A stretch of 64,000 nucleotides of DNA, from the NCBI GenBank assembly GCA_002682825.1, contig NOKP01000001.1:3041296-3105295 (forward strand), given 5' to 3'. The DNA is from Neonectria sp. B-13 (Eukaryota; Ascomycota; Sordariomycetes; Hypocreales; Nectriaceae). Made by a program: the position numbers and the translations under genes. Positions 45,776-57,480 of this stretch are shown here, piece by piece (positions within the stretch are counted from its first letter, which is position 1; the number at the start of each line of letters is the position of its first letter). The notes beneath the pieces were generated by a model, which did not search any database, was not told the origin of the DNA, and saw only the letters and a list, made by a program, of their open reading frames with translations.

Positions 45776-46321
45776 TACAAGAACGGAAAGATGTTGGCTT
45801 TGGGGCGGCTCTGGGATGGGTTGAGGTTGTTGCGACCAGACAGGGCGTTCTCCGATTACCGAGCCCAGATTAGCGACGGCCAGGATCATCAGGATCAGGA
45901 TATTTTGCCCTCAGGCACGGAGGGGTCAATGGCGGGATTTGAGGAGGAGATGGCCATTGTTTGATGCTATAAGCTTCCGATACTCAGTGCGATATTATCT
46001 GTCTTCAAGTTATAAATGCTTCGTTGTGAAATGTAAAGCGTGAGCAGGGGATATTGGTGGGCGGTGGATAGCGGATGAGGTGGTTGACGGAGTGGAATTC
46101 CTTAGTTGGCGATGTCAAGTGACGCCTCCCAAACGGGACAATTTAGCGCAAGTCGTCGCAACAGTCTACCATTCCCGCAACCTGCGGTCTACCTTAGTAC
46201 CCAACATCAACCACGACGCCGCTCCTCCGCCTCGGCTAATCCGCTTTGCCGGCCTAGTCTCTGGCCATTGCTCAACCCCCGTTCGAACTGCAGCTCAGTG
46301 AGTTGCCCAAGTGGAGGCATC
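45776..46321. other. Intergenic space DUF1445 gene to Zn2Cys6 gene
   Basis: 546 bp, holding the 3' end of the first gene and the promoter of the second. A Gln/Asp-like CAGGATCAT repetition occurs near 45881-45900. No gene is seen. Confidence 0.5.
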
Positions 46322-48612
46322 ATGGAGGACACGCAGACGCCCATGGGCGAGTCCATCAAGATATCGTGAGTTTCCCCCGGCGCAAACCCCTCTCGTGTTA
46401 TGACTCCCTCCCACCGCCCTCCAGACCGGAGGCTGACAGAGCACTCAGATGTGAACGATGCCGTCGCCGCAAGGTTTGCTGAATTCCCTATCGTATCGTT
46501 GGCGAGTTTCAGGGTTGATCGGGCGGTGTAGATCAAATGCGATCGCAAGCGACCTTGTTCGCGGTGTGTCAAGGCTGGAACAGAGTGTATCCTCAGCGGA
46601 AGTGGTGAGAAGCAACGGTAAGGGCACCCAATCTCTCTCCCCCCCTAAACATCCTGAAGCACATATGCTCATCATACTCCACAAAGTCCTATATCTAAAG
46701 GCTATGTGCAAGCCCTCGAGGGTCAGGTCGCATCTCTCGAACTGCTCATCCGCAAACTCGCCGTCGCCGACAGCACTGAGCGAGATCACATCCTCTCCGA
46801 GCTGGCCCTCTCGCCTCCAGCCTCAGCGGACCTCTCATCTTCCATGCCTGCTTTGGAGCAAAAGGCGAATGCAGACCCCAAGGTCGTCGCGGCCCAGGTG
46901 CGCTCCGGTCAGCTGAGGCGTCCGCGGTCAAGCAATGCAACCCAGTTCTTCGGCGGCACCAGCGCATTCCACATCCACCTCTCACACGAGGCATCCATGT
47001 CCCCTAGCGACGGCACTTCCCCGCTGGAACTCAGCACCGGGCCGCCCTTTACGAGCTCGGGGTTCTCTGAAAACAACAGCGTCGTGAGCTCCAGCGACCA
47101 CAGCTTCCTGTATGCGCCGCACGATGAGACGTCGCAGGCGTGCATGGCGGCCTACTTCAAATACCAGTATCACTTTCATATGCTCGTGTACAGAGAGTAC
47201 TTCTTGCGCGACTACGACGTAGGCTCGGGGAAATACTACTCGGATGCGCTGCTCTTCTCCATCTGCGCCCTAGGCGCCATGCAGCTCGACGACTCCCGAA
47301 ACATCTCCGACATATTCGCCAACCAGGCGCAAACGCTCATCTACTCCATGCTGGACAGCCCAGATCTCACAACCCTGCAGGCCCTGGCCCTCCTTGGATA
47401 CCGCGAGATTGGCGTTGGGCATACGTCCAAAGGCTGGCTCTTCTGCGGCATGGCCTTCCGCCTGGCACACGAAATGGGCCTTCATCTAGATCCAAACAAC
47501 TGGGATGCGTCGGTAGAGTCTACCAATCGCGCAACGGAGCTGTCGGTCCGCGACACGGAGATCTTGAGGCGTGTCTACTGGGCCATCTTCATCGCTGACA
47601 AGCAGCTAAGCCTGTATTTTGGACGACCTCCTGCCCTGCATCCCAGCGAGTCCGACGTCCGCAACACCATTAGACTGCAGTATCCGCCAGACTGGGAGGG
47701 GCTGCTCGACACCTACATCTGCAAAGGCGCCTCGGCAACTGAGTTTGAGGATGGCGTCGCCCTCGTGGGGTCCTTCATCTACCAGGCTGAACTGTGCAAG
47801 ATAGTCCATGTCATGATCACCGAGTTGTTTGAAAACCGCCGAGGCAACGTGGACGACACAGTAGCGGCAGCGAGATCGAGGCAAATACACGTCTCCATGA
47901 CCAAGTGGCTATCCAGCCTGCCCGGAACTCTTCATTGGAACCAATGGACGGTGGGCGTCGTGCAGCCTGCGGTGCTCCGTATGCAGTGAGTTTGCTTCCC
48001 AGTAGTAGGCCTGCGTGTTTGCTAACCTATTGAAGCATGCTCTTCCACACCGTCATGATCATCCTTCACAGGCCACCATCCCACATGTTTGAGAAGCCAG
48101 GAATCGCCGAGAGCGAGGACGTGGAGATATGCTACGAGTCGCTTCAGGCCATCCTGCGGCTGATGCGAACCTACTCGCGCCACTACCGCTACCGCTCTCT
48201 ATCGCTCGACTTTGTCCAGACGCTGTCCACGGCCGCAGGCACCGTCATGATGAAGCGGTTCTTCCAGTGTGCGTCGTGGGACGACTCGGATATTGCACGC
48301 TCCCTATCGACGATCCTCGACGCGATGGAGGAGGTGCAGCACACGTGGCCGTGCGTGGGTGAGCTCAAAGACTACATCATGAGGGCGCGCAACGCACAAA
48401 CAGTAATACCGCCCGAGGACCCGCTCAACGTACCAGACTTGATGAACGGCCTCGAACTCAACCACAACGTAACGGCGGAACTAATGGCTCAATGGGGCGA
48501 TGAGCTGGGGACGCTGGTGACGGATGAGTTTCTGAGCATGCAGCTTCAAGGTACCGAGCAGGGCATTCACGCGCAATTTGATTTCAACCAGCCTCCAACT
48601 TTGGGTCCATGA
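46322..48612 (+). CDS. Zn2Cys6 transcription factor with fungal-specific TF domain
   Basis: Five exons (46322-46365, 46449-46473, 46532-46604, 46701-47985, 48036-48612) with introns of 83, 58, 96 and 50 bp give 667 aa. The zinc cluster lies at residues 16-42, spread over exons 1-3: CERCRRRKIKC, then DRKRPC, SRC and VKAGTEC. It has the exact C-x2-C-x6-C-x5-C-x2-C-x6-C spacing. A coiled-coil linker follows (YVQALEGQVASLELLIRKLA). The middle-homology domain covers about residues 200-520, with YREYFLRDYDVGSGKYYSDA, then GWLFCGMAFRLAHEMGLHLD and RRVYWAIFIADKQLSLYFGR. Introns 3 and 4 both end in AAG. The donor at 46605 was chosen over GTAAGG at 46618 because only it joins in frame. The gene is next to OXP1 and DUF1445, so it is a candidate regulator of them. 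Confidence 0.9.
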
Positions 48613-49281
48613 TGGATTTTGGGGAAGCAGAGAGCAACGGCAATGTATATAGGAGTTTTGGGGGGTTTGTATTCGTCCAGATTTGTAGATGGTAGTTACT
48701 TAGATAAGGGGTTCTGGTATGATGCTTGTGAAAATGGACCGACCTAATTTGGGCTACCTGCCTCCACCAACTGTGACGTCTTATGGGCCCTAAGTTTGAT
48801 GGTGACAACCCCTTGACAGGACAATAAATGCCATGCCAGTAACTGGGCCACAAGTAGGATCTTCTTCCTTTTTTAGTAAAGAAACCATGCCTCGGCCAAT
48901 TGGTGGCTTGTAGCTACTAACTTCAGTAGTAAACTTCGTCCCCTTACCCCAAACACATGGCTAACACATGGGCTCGGGCCCGACCGACTCCGGCCTGCTT
49001 CCCGGGGATTGTCCCGAGGCTCGATTCCCAACTAACCGCCAACCCCGGTCATCAGCGAAACCTCGCGTCTTCACCATCGCCCATCGCCAAACTTGCACGA
49101 CGACCACGAGAAACGATCCGAGGGGTAGCTGCCACCCCGTTCGCCAACAGTATCACATAGCTTGGGTCATCAGGTCTCGGAAGTTACTGCGGTCGCCCTC
49201 CACCCATAGGCCGAGTGCCTCCATCTATCTCCACGACCTTCCTCTCCTCCTCCCCCGAACCAAACCGAACGCTCCTCCATA
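48613..49281. other. Intergenic region Zn2Cys6 gene to PEX10
   Basis: 669 bp; the right half is C-rich and probably the PEX10 promoter and leader. A tRNA B-box-like word near 49018 lacks any cloverleaf around it. No gene is supported. Confidence 0.5.
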
Positions 49282-50361
49282 ATGGCCTCCTCCTCCTCCT
49301 CCCCGTACCCCTTCGCCACGGCCCCCGACGTCATCCGCGCACACCAAAAGGACAGCTACTTCACGGGCCGCCTCACGCAGGAACTCAGCGACCTCTTCCG
49401 CCGGCTGCGCGGCGCGCGCGCAACCCACGCCCGCGCGCCGGAGCTCCGCACCGCCGCCACCCTCCTCTACTACGTCCTCACCACGCTGCCCGGCAACCGC
49501 ACCCTCGGCGAGGAGTACTGCGACCTCGTCCAGGTCGACGCCCGCGACGCCGGCCGCCTCCCCGCCGTCGACCGCCGCACCGCCTACGTCGCCGCCTCTG
49601 TCCTCCTCCCCTACATCATGGGCCGCCTGCTCCCATCCCTGCGCGCTCGTCTACGCCGCCTGCTCGATCGCCGCCTCGAGACCCTCCGCCGCCAGGACAA
49701 GGCCGGCTCGCGCGAGGCCCGCGTGTGGGACTACGTCACCCGGCACATGACGGCGCTGACTTCGGCCGCGCCGTTCCAAGCCGTCGTCCTCGCCCTCTTC
49801 TACTTCAGCGGCACCTACTACGAGCTGGCAAAGCGACTCCTTTCCTTCCGCTACGTCTTCACGCGCACCGTCCCCGACTCTCCCGACCGCGCCGGCTACG
49901 AGCTGCTGGGCGTCCTGCTCGTCGTCCAGCTGGGCGTCCAGGGCTACACACATGTCCGCTCCAACCTCGCCGACGCCATGGCTACTCGCGAGCGCGCCTC
50001 CTTCTCCGCCGGCGACGTCTCGCTCGACCACGACGGCTCTTATAATAACAATAACGACCTGCTTCTCTCAGGCGGTCACGGGGCTGGGGCGCGCATTAAT
50101 GTCGCTGCTTCAACCCACACACCCGCCGCGACGACGCCCCGGTTTGAGCTAACCAACGACAAGGTCATGGGCTTCATCAAAGGCAGCCAGCAGAGGAAAT
50201 GTACGCTTTGTCTCGACGAAATGAAGGACCCCGCAGCGACGCAATGCGGCCACGTCTTCTGCTGGGAATGCATAGGCGACTGGGTCAGGGAGAAGCCCGA
50301 ATGCCCCTTGTGCCGACGCGAGGCCATGGCTCAGCATATTCTGCCCTTGCGTGTCATGTAG
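49282..50361 (+). CDS. PEX10: Peroxin Pex10, RING E3 ubiquitin ligase
   Basis: A single exon codes 359 aa. Pex10 is a peroxisomal membrane protein that, with Pex2 and Pex12, forms the retrotranslocation channel and ubiquitinates the import receptor Pex5. The N-terminal half shows ATAPDVIRAHQKDSYFTGRL, ELRTAATLLYYVLTTLPGNR and TLGEEYCDLVQVD, and several membrane segments such as AAPFQAVVLALFYFSGTYYE and LLGVLLVVQLGVQGYTHVRS. The C-terminal C3HC4 RING (about residues 308-348) reads CTLC, then TQCGHVFCWEC, then PECPLC. An Asn/Ser/Gly-rich loop (about residues 250-285) precedes it. The codon use is very GC-rich, especially in the first 700 bases, where a second frame also stays open. Confidence 0.96.
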   Translation: MASSSSSPYPFATAPDVIRAHQKDSYFTGRLTQELSDLFRRLRGARATHARAPELRTAATLLYYVLTTLPGNRTLGEEYCDLVQVDARDAGRLPAVDRRTAYVAASVLLPYIMGRLLPSLRARLRRLLDRRLETLRRQDKAGSREARVWDYVTRHMTALTSAAPFQAVVLALFYFSGTYYELAKRLLSFRYVFTRTVPDSPDRAGYELLGVLLVVQLGVQGYTHVRSNLADAMATRERASFSAGDVSLDHDGSYNNNNDLLLSGGHGAGARINVAASTHTPAATTPRFELTNDKVMGFIKGSQQRKCTLCLDEMKDPAATQCGHVFCWECIGDWVREKPECPLCRREAMAQHILPLRVM

Positions 50362-50933
50362 TCACTTGTACGAAAAGAATTGAAATGAAACGGAATGAAC
50401 AATTATCAAATGAACAATATCGAAACGGTGCCATGAGGACTTCGCGTGCTGATTAGAACAACCGTCGACCCAAACCTAGGAATCTCCCGTGGTATCCATA
50501 CCTCACCCATCCGTACATAAAGCCCCCCCATCTGTCCCTAGTCCCCAAGCATAGTCTCGATATAAAACAAAAGTGAAAATCATCCGGGGTTTGAACAACA
50601 CAAAGGATCCGTCCTTCCATCATGCAAAAACCCAAGCCAAACCCCCCTTCCCTTATGTGTACACATACCACATTATCTGCGCAGGCTTTCCAGAGGAAAC
50701 CAACCTCGCAACCGCCGGCGCAAGCCACAGGCCGGCCAGCCCCATCTATCCAATCCGTCCCGAACAAACTTGTACACACAGAATGAAAAGCATGTCCGTC
50801 AAGGTATCGTGAAATGTTGCTCCCAAAGCATCGGCCACCTCAAAAACTCCTTTGTCCCTTTTAATGATATCCGTTCCGTTGTCTCCATGGGTTGCCCGCT
50901 GTTGTTCTCTTCCTCGGTGTCAGACGCACTTGT
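50362..50933. other. Convergent intergenic space PEX10 / LYAR-like gene
   Basis: 572 bp between two converging 3' ends, with no gene. It should contain both polyadenylation regions. Confidence 0.5.
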
Positions 50934-52791
50934 CTACACCGAGAACAAGACGATTTCACCCCGGTCGTTCTCGCGCAGTCGCAGCGATCGCCAGAGTTCC
51001 TTCTCTTCCACGCCCTTGCCCAAGTCGCTGCCCTTGGCCTGGCGCTCTCGGTGGAAGCGCTTCAAGACCTTGTTCATGCTGCACCCACGCTCGCTTTCAG
51101 GTCCCTTGTTGACAAAGCTGAGGAACATGTCGGCACGAGGCTTGAAGAGAATAACCTGGCTTTCACTAGTCGCACCCTTTCCGTCCTTGGAGTGGGGTCG
51201 GTACTCGATGAGCTGCGGCGTCTTCTCCTTGTGGGAGTGCTTCTTCGATGGCGACTTGGACTTCTTGGTCTTGCTGCTCTTGGTCTTGACCTTGGTCTTG
51301 GTCTTAGATCCCGCAATCATACCAAAGATGCTGTTGGTGACTTGGCCGTGCTTCGCATGCTTGGAGTGCTTCGTGTGCTTCGTCTTCTTCAATGGGCTTG
51401 CTGGAGAGACTTCGGGGACATCGCCTCCAGAGTAGTCAGGAGAGGGAGGGAAGATGGGGCGCATCATGCGGTTGAGACCGCCGGTCAGGCCAGTGTGTAG
51501 GGGCGGGGGCGCGTCGATCATCTCCTGGTCAGTGGGAACATCCACATGTAATCGCTTGCGCTTCTTGTCCTTCTTCTCACTGCCCTCTCGGCTCTTGCGT
51601 CGCTCATGCTTCGGGGCTGGGGTAACAAAGGGTCCCTTCTTGTATGCCAGGAGCGCATCATCATCGACCATATAAGCCGAAGGATCGAAGAACTCATCCT
51701 CCTCCTCCTTGGGGGGTTCGTATCGCACCAGAGAGGTGCTTTGCTCGGCGTCAGGTAGCTCCTGGTCGCTCACGATGTTCATGTTGGACGCATTGGGTGT
51801 CTGGCCGCTCGCAACCAAGAACTCGAAGACATCTACGTGATCGTCGTGGGCAGCGGAAGGAGGGGTGGGCGCCTCTGGCGGGGGCTCAGAGGGGGACTTC
51901 TCGTCTTCGGTCTGGCCTTCGTACTCGGCCCAGTCGTACTCGCGGTCATCGCCGCAATCTTCGACGTAAGCGTTGTGAGCCATGTTGTTATTGTTGGCGT
52001 TCTGGTACTGGTTGTAGTTCTGATTGTTGTTCTGGTTGTTGTTCTGGTTGTTCTGCTTCTTGGATTTGTCCTTATATAAAGCACCCTGGTACTTTTGGTC
52101 TTCGGTCATGCAGCTCTGGATGATGTCAGAAGAGGAGTCGGGGAGTTAAGTGATGGGAAGCGACGAGATGATTCGCCTTCCGGGTGTTACGTACGGTATG
52201 GGATCGATACTGGACGCCGGGGAAGTGGACCATGCAATCGATGCAAGTAAAGGTGGCGCCACGACAGCGGTTTCGATGAGGATCGAGCTTCTTCTTGGTC
52301 AAGACGTCACCACAGTTCTGTAGGAGGACGAGTTAGAGAGGATAAAGGGACGTAGTGAGATGCAAGACGATAGAGAGTGAGTTGACTGGTCCGATGCGGC
52401 GGGGTGGTGTGCCAGGATATTTGAATGAGAAGGCAATGGGAGGTAGGAGTCCGGAAAGGAGCATAAGTGGGCCAAGCGATCGGCACAATGAGAAGGGGTA
52501 TCCCTTGAAGGAGGCTGTTCGCAACAAGATGGTGTGGTGGTTTGGGTGGGTGATGTCAAGCGCGGACGATGTCTGGAGACGACTGGGGGGTGGGCGGGTG
52601 GTGGGTTGAAGGTGGGTTCAAGCCCAGGTGGGTGGGCTATTATGGGAGGAGATTTGAGAGACGAGGGAGGGAGGCAACGGCAGTGCAGCGGCGGCGCCAG
52701 AAACAGCAACAGGAATGGTCGAACAGGGAAGTGGAAGTGAAGTAAACTGAAGTAAAGAGAAGTAACGTACCTCGCACGAAAAGGAGACCAT
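50934..52791 (-). CDS. LYAR-type C2HC zinc-finger nucleolar protein
   Basis: Three exons (52791-52771, 52317-52195, 52115-50934) give 441 aa. The first exon codes only seven residues (MVSFSCE) and the first intron is 453 bp, far longer than its neighbours. The second intron is 79 bp. Joined, the exons produce the tandem LYAR zinc fingers. Finger one is CENCGDVLTKKKLDPHRNRC and finger two is CIDCMVHFPGVQYRSHTSC. They are followed by the family's EDQKYQGALYK. An Asn/Gln run (residues about 67-90), a long acidic/Pro-rich stretch and a strongly basic Lys/His region (TKHTKHSKHAKHG and later KTKTKVKTKSSKTKKSKSPS) follow. The C-terminus is charged. LYAR-family proteins act in ribosome biogenesis and rDNA-linked regulation. 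The C-terminal two thirds have no named domain. Confidence 0.9.
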
Positions 52792-53125
52792 GACGGCGGC
52801 AACAACACCTGGAGTGTCGATGATTGGGCGGCGCGGGACGGAGGAGTAAATGCGAAGCTGAAGCTGAGTGGCTCGCGGTATTTCGCGGAGAGAGCGCAAT
52901 GCTTCTGGGCGAGGGCGTTGCAGAAGTGCTGATGCCCGGTACCTGAGTGGACGTGAGTGGACGGTACGGCGCAGCGACCAGCAGAAACGACGCGATTCGA
53001 CCGAGGGGCGCTGGCAGTTGAAAATAAATCGGGGGCGGTGCAGAGCAGATGCAGATGCGGATGCAAAAGCAGTTGGCGGCGAGCAGAGCCTGGTTTTCTT
53101 TTTTTCTGTTTTGAAAGCGCTGAAC

Positions 53126-53155
53126 GAGCTGGAGCTGGAGCTGGAGCTGGAGCTG
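53126..53155. repeat. GAGCTG hexamer array, five copies
   Basis: Five exact head-to-tail copies of GAGCTG, followed by CTG/TTG triplets to about 53176. It lies upstream of the LYAR-like gene, outside any supported coding exon. Confidence 0.75.
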
Positions 53156-56100
53156 CTGCTGTTGCTATTGCTGTTGTTCCTGGGCGCTTTGGGGGCGGCA
53201 CGGGAGGGCGAAGCAAGGGGGCTTGGGGGCTTCGGGGTGGGAGGAATGCGTCTCAGAGATGGTGGTCGACGATGCGAATAGACAAGACGAGAGTCGACAG
53301 CCGGAGATGGAGGGGCGGCCGAGTGAGATGAGTGCCAGAGTCAGGTGGAGGGCTCAGGCCAGGGTCCGTCAGTCAGCGGCGGGCACGGTTGGCGTCACGG
53401 TGCGATGCGGCGGATGATGCGGCGGGCGGGAAGCTTGGGCTTGGAGGGTTCGGGTCGTTCTGGGTCCCTCTGGGTCCTCTGGGCTGTCTGTGTTGTAGCG
53501 TGATGATGGAGGCGCGGGTAGCGTGAGAGCGAGGGGGCGTGTGATCGCTGTTTTAATTAAGGAGATGCCGCGGGGGAGGGATGGAAGAAGGAAAAGATGG
53601 ACGAGGGCGAAAGGATAAGGGAGATGGATGGAGGGCAGACGAGACAGCAGAGGGCAGCAGAATGACCACTCCCGTCGGTCAAATTGCGACGCTCTGTTGT
53701 GTGTGTGTGGGCGGAAAAGTGTGAGAGGAGGAGGTTTTGGGCGTTTGTTGTGGATGCCCAGATGAAACCTGCGGCAAGCTAGGCCCAAGCAACACCAGCA
53801 ACAGAGCAACAAGACGCCCAGAGCGGCAAGAGAATGGCACCCAAGCACCCTAAGCACCAAGAAAAAAAAACTCAAAAAGGTCCAGCGAGGCCCAGCGACG
53901 AGCAGCAGCAAACCGGTTGGGCACCTCATTCTTGGGAGTGCGTCCCCCCTCGGCCTATCACACGCCGCAACAGCGCTGTTCCGGGCGACGATGGGCTGCA
54001 ACGGGGCTGCAACGGGGCCGCGATGGGCTGCTACGGGATCCATCCATCCCACCGCTACGGCGACGCCACCACACACCTGGAAGAGGGAGGGCCCTGGACG
54101 ACCAAACGCCGACAACACACAACGAACCCCAGCAACGACGGAACACAAACACCTAAGAAGCCAAGGAGCCAGGGGGCACATCTCCAAACTCGGCTGGGGC
54201 GACGTCACCATTGGTCCGATGGCACCACGGCAGGGCATCACTCAATGCCGCGGGGGGACGGTCACATGGAGCGGGATTGTCCATGGGCTGTTGGAGATGG
54301 TGTTGGAGGTTGTGTCTCACGTTTTCCGAGGGGTCAGAGGGGTCGTCAGAGGGGTCAGACCGTCACAGCAGAGGGGGACGGGCCTAGCCTTGGCCCATCC
54401 ATGCCCCCGAGCCATGAATGATCCATGGGTGTTTACAGGGTGGCAGTAGCATCCATGGCTGATGGCTGATGGATGATGGATGATGGACGTCTTACCCCGT
54501 GGCGCTGCTCCTCTGTCATGCACCTTGGCACTTCCAGGGACAGTGAGGGCCGTCAATCATCCACTAATTACTGCTGTACATAGGAAACACGCGCGTCGTG
54601 GTGCATGTTCCGCAGCTGAATGGATGGCCGATCTCTCTCCAAAAAGCAAGCCTCTAGGTAGCTGCCCAAAGAAAAGTCCCCACGATGCTGCACCAAACCA
54701 TTACTACAGCTGGGCCGCTGCCCACGCTTTGTTCCCACTTGGACAAGGCTCTACTGCAGGTCTAGCCTCAATAACCACGCTCTCTACTCCGTACTGGGTC
54801 ATCAACCCATTTTCCCCTCTGATCTGCGGGGCGATAAAGAGAAAAGTAAAAAATGAAGAAGAAAAAAGCCTGCCCGGGGTCAGGCCTCTCTTGTCAAAGA
54901 TCTCATGGGGCGATGAGACGATGGCACTTGGCGGGAAGCTTGGCCGCTAGAGATTGGGCAGATACATCGAATCATGCGGCCGCATCCTGTCCATCCTTCT
55001 GGGGGTTTGGGGGGCTCCCTCAGTACCTAGCCGCCGACCACCACTCTTTAAGATTGATGCCCTCATCGTGACCAACATCTCTGTCTCTACGAGCCAACCA
55101 CGGTCGTCCTCCGCGCTTCTATGAGACGTGCCGGCGCGTCTAACGCGTATCAGTAGAGCTTGATTGGGGGCTCAGCTGCGCCCTTGCATCCCATCCTTGG
55201 ATCTTTTAGTGTTTCGCACTCATCCTTGAGAGTTCGTAAGCACCCCTCCCTAAACCATCCCAAGTCTCAGCTCTTGTCTCTCCTCGTGTGGGAGGGGGGC
55301 ATCGTGTGGAAGCGAAAACAACAGCGTCCATGATAGATACTACGTATGTACTTCGTAGATAGCCAAGTGGCCCCGGTGCCAGCCATCAAGCAACTAACCA
55401 ACCCCACTTGCACGATAACAATCAACGGCGCCGAACCCGAGCGAGATTGGCTCGCCTGATTTCTTTCCCTTCACTTTTACTCGAACCGTGCGCCGCCAGC
55501 CATGGAACGGATGGACGATCCCGCCTCGCCTCACCTCGATGGCTCGCAGCCATCGAATGGGCGTCGTTACCAGCAGGTCCCGTGGTCAGGCGACTAGAAA
55601 CAAACCTCAAGGCCGGGGAGGTGGGTTCGGCGAGCAAGGTGAGGCGGCAGGCGGGTTTCAGGGGCCATCCCTGGATCGACGAGGGGGGAGGTGTCCAGGG
55701 ACATTTCTCGCTCTGTGCTGCGGCCCTCGTTACGACTTGACGCTGAGGAATGCAGTCGTCAGCCTTCCCAGCCGGGGCAGAGAAGCGGCAGAGACGGGAC
55801 AAACCCGCAGAACGGAGACGGCCCGGAGGTTGTCGCATGCCAGCCAAGAAGAGCGTCTCCTGGAGACACCCTCTCGGAGACAGAGTTGAATACCCTGTCT
55901 GGATTATGTATCAATCTTCATGGAAAACACGCTCCTCCACTCCCAACCCGCTCGTGGTCGTTTGGATGTATCATTACGTACCCAGTAGCACGTACGTGAA
56001 GGAGGCGTCTGTCTCGTGTACAGCCACATCCTCAGCTAGAGTGGATTGCGTGGTCTCAGAGCTGGCTTCCCGAGGTGCTGGGTGGTGTGCTTCGTACTAG

Positions 56101-56337
56101 CCCACTAGGCTTTGGGGTAGGTCGCTCTTATTCTTTGTTTATGCAGGTCCCGATGCGGTCGACCCGGGCCAGCCGTCAAAAATAGAAACAGTAGGTATTC
56201 GGACAATGCACAGCTATGAAGTACTCCGTCCATCGCCAGTCTCATAATCACAGATGCACTGACCAACTCCCATCTTATTCACTCATATTCTCATCAACTC
56301 CGGAGCTTCCCCTAAACAAACGTTGTTTATTTAGAAC

Positions 56338-56354
56338 GGGGGGGGGGGGGGGGG
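56338..56354. repeat. Run of 17 G
   Basis: An uninterrupted G homopolymer in a gene-free stretch. It is the second long poly-G of the window, this one fully assembled. Confidence 0.9.
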
Positions 56355-57480
56355 CAGCTTCAGCACAGGGCACCTCGGCTCATCACAGGAACAGGCACAA
56401 CTAGTACGGATAGTCCAGCACGTTGCGTACTCCGTACCGGGGAAGGAAACGTCAGATCTCTCTCGGAAGAACGGCTCCGCTCGCCATTGCGTTGTGGTCA
56501 CGGGCAGTAAATAGGATTAATTACCTCCCATCTCGGTGCTAATTGTTAAATGCCCCTCTTTGAAGCCCCTTGGCCTCGTGGCCATGCTGTCGACGGAGGA
56601 AGCCGCCAGGGAGCACGTTGCTCGTAGAAGCTTCCTAAAAGGGTAATTGTCATTTCCACCGACATCGTTGTCACGCTTGCGCTGGCGCTGGGCTGGGCCC
56701 TCTGAACTGTCTCGCCTACGGGGCATTGCGCTAGAATCAAAACACCGCAGTAATTATCCGTAGACTGACTACATGTTCCAGTAATGTGAACTGACTTGCG
56801 CGCGCGTGTGAGTTTTTGTGAGTGTGCTGGCAATGCATAAGCTCGATAGTTCTTTTTTCTTCTTCATTTGATTTGACTTTCCCCAGATTTGGGTTCTTCT
56901 TCCTACTCTCGCCGAATGCTGCATCGTTGTCTTGTCTTGTCATTTTGTCTCGAAGGAAATCCCATTCTTCGCTGCGTTCCCCCCCCTGCTGTTTTTTTTT
57001 CTTCCAACGCGATTGCGACGAAGCCGTTTCGCCTGTTGGCGTGCCAGTTTCATTTGGGAACTCAGACCCGATGATGGCTTGGGTACGCGTGTCAGATCGT
57101 CGCTGAGGTATTTTATCTGCAGGCAGAGGCTGTAATGTACCTCTGATGCACGACACCGATGTACCATCGTCTCAGTCAGGTGGAGAGGCAACCTCCACTT
57201 GCGTGCTCCACCAACTCGTGAGCCTCTGGCGTGCGCCGCGGGAGAAGGTTCTAAGTCCTGACGGGACCTTCTGAATGCCCGTGCCAGTACAGTAGGTAAT
57301 TACTAAGGGACCTGAGCTGGTAGGCGAGGTGAGGCAGGCACCCTGCGAGGCGAAAGTAAGCGGAATGAATCGTCAATCCGTTGAGGGAAGAACTGTTGAA
57401 CCTCAGGTATCATTGTCAAGTCTTGGACAGGTAAGCAAGCAGGCAGACAATTCAAGGTAGTCAAAACTCCAACATCCTCC

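Larger units (their letters stand above)
52792..57480. other. Long gene-free region with GC-biased open frames
   Basis: Nearly 4.7 kb. The section at 53369-54449 stays open in frames on both strands because of base bias. Neither product has a domain or normal composition. The segment from 54440 to 57300 has short frames only. A GAGCTG array (53126-53155) and a G17 run (56338-56354) are noted separately. The promoter of the LYAR-like gene must lie at the left end. Non-coding transcripts cannot be ruled out. Confidence 0.45.

Noticed and set aside
49010..49030. B-box-like word GGCTCGATTCC
   Set aside because: No A box or cloverleaf can be formed upstream.
49282..50045. Second open frame inside PEX10 (276 codons)
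   Set aside because: It is an Arg/Pro/His-rich shadow of the GC-rich coding sequence of PEX10.
53369..54449. Overlapping long open frames on both strands (290, 195 and 152 codons)
   Set aside because: Several frames are open at once because of base bias, and none reads like a protein with normal composition or known motifs.
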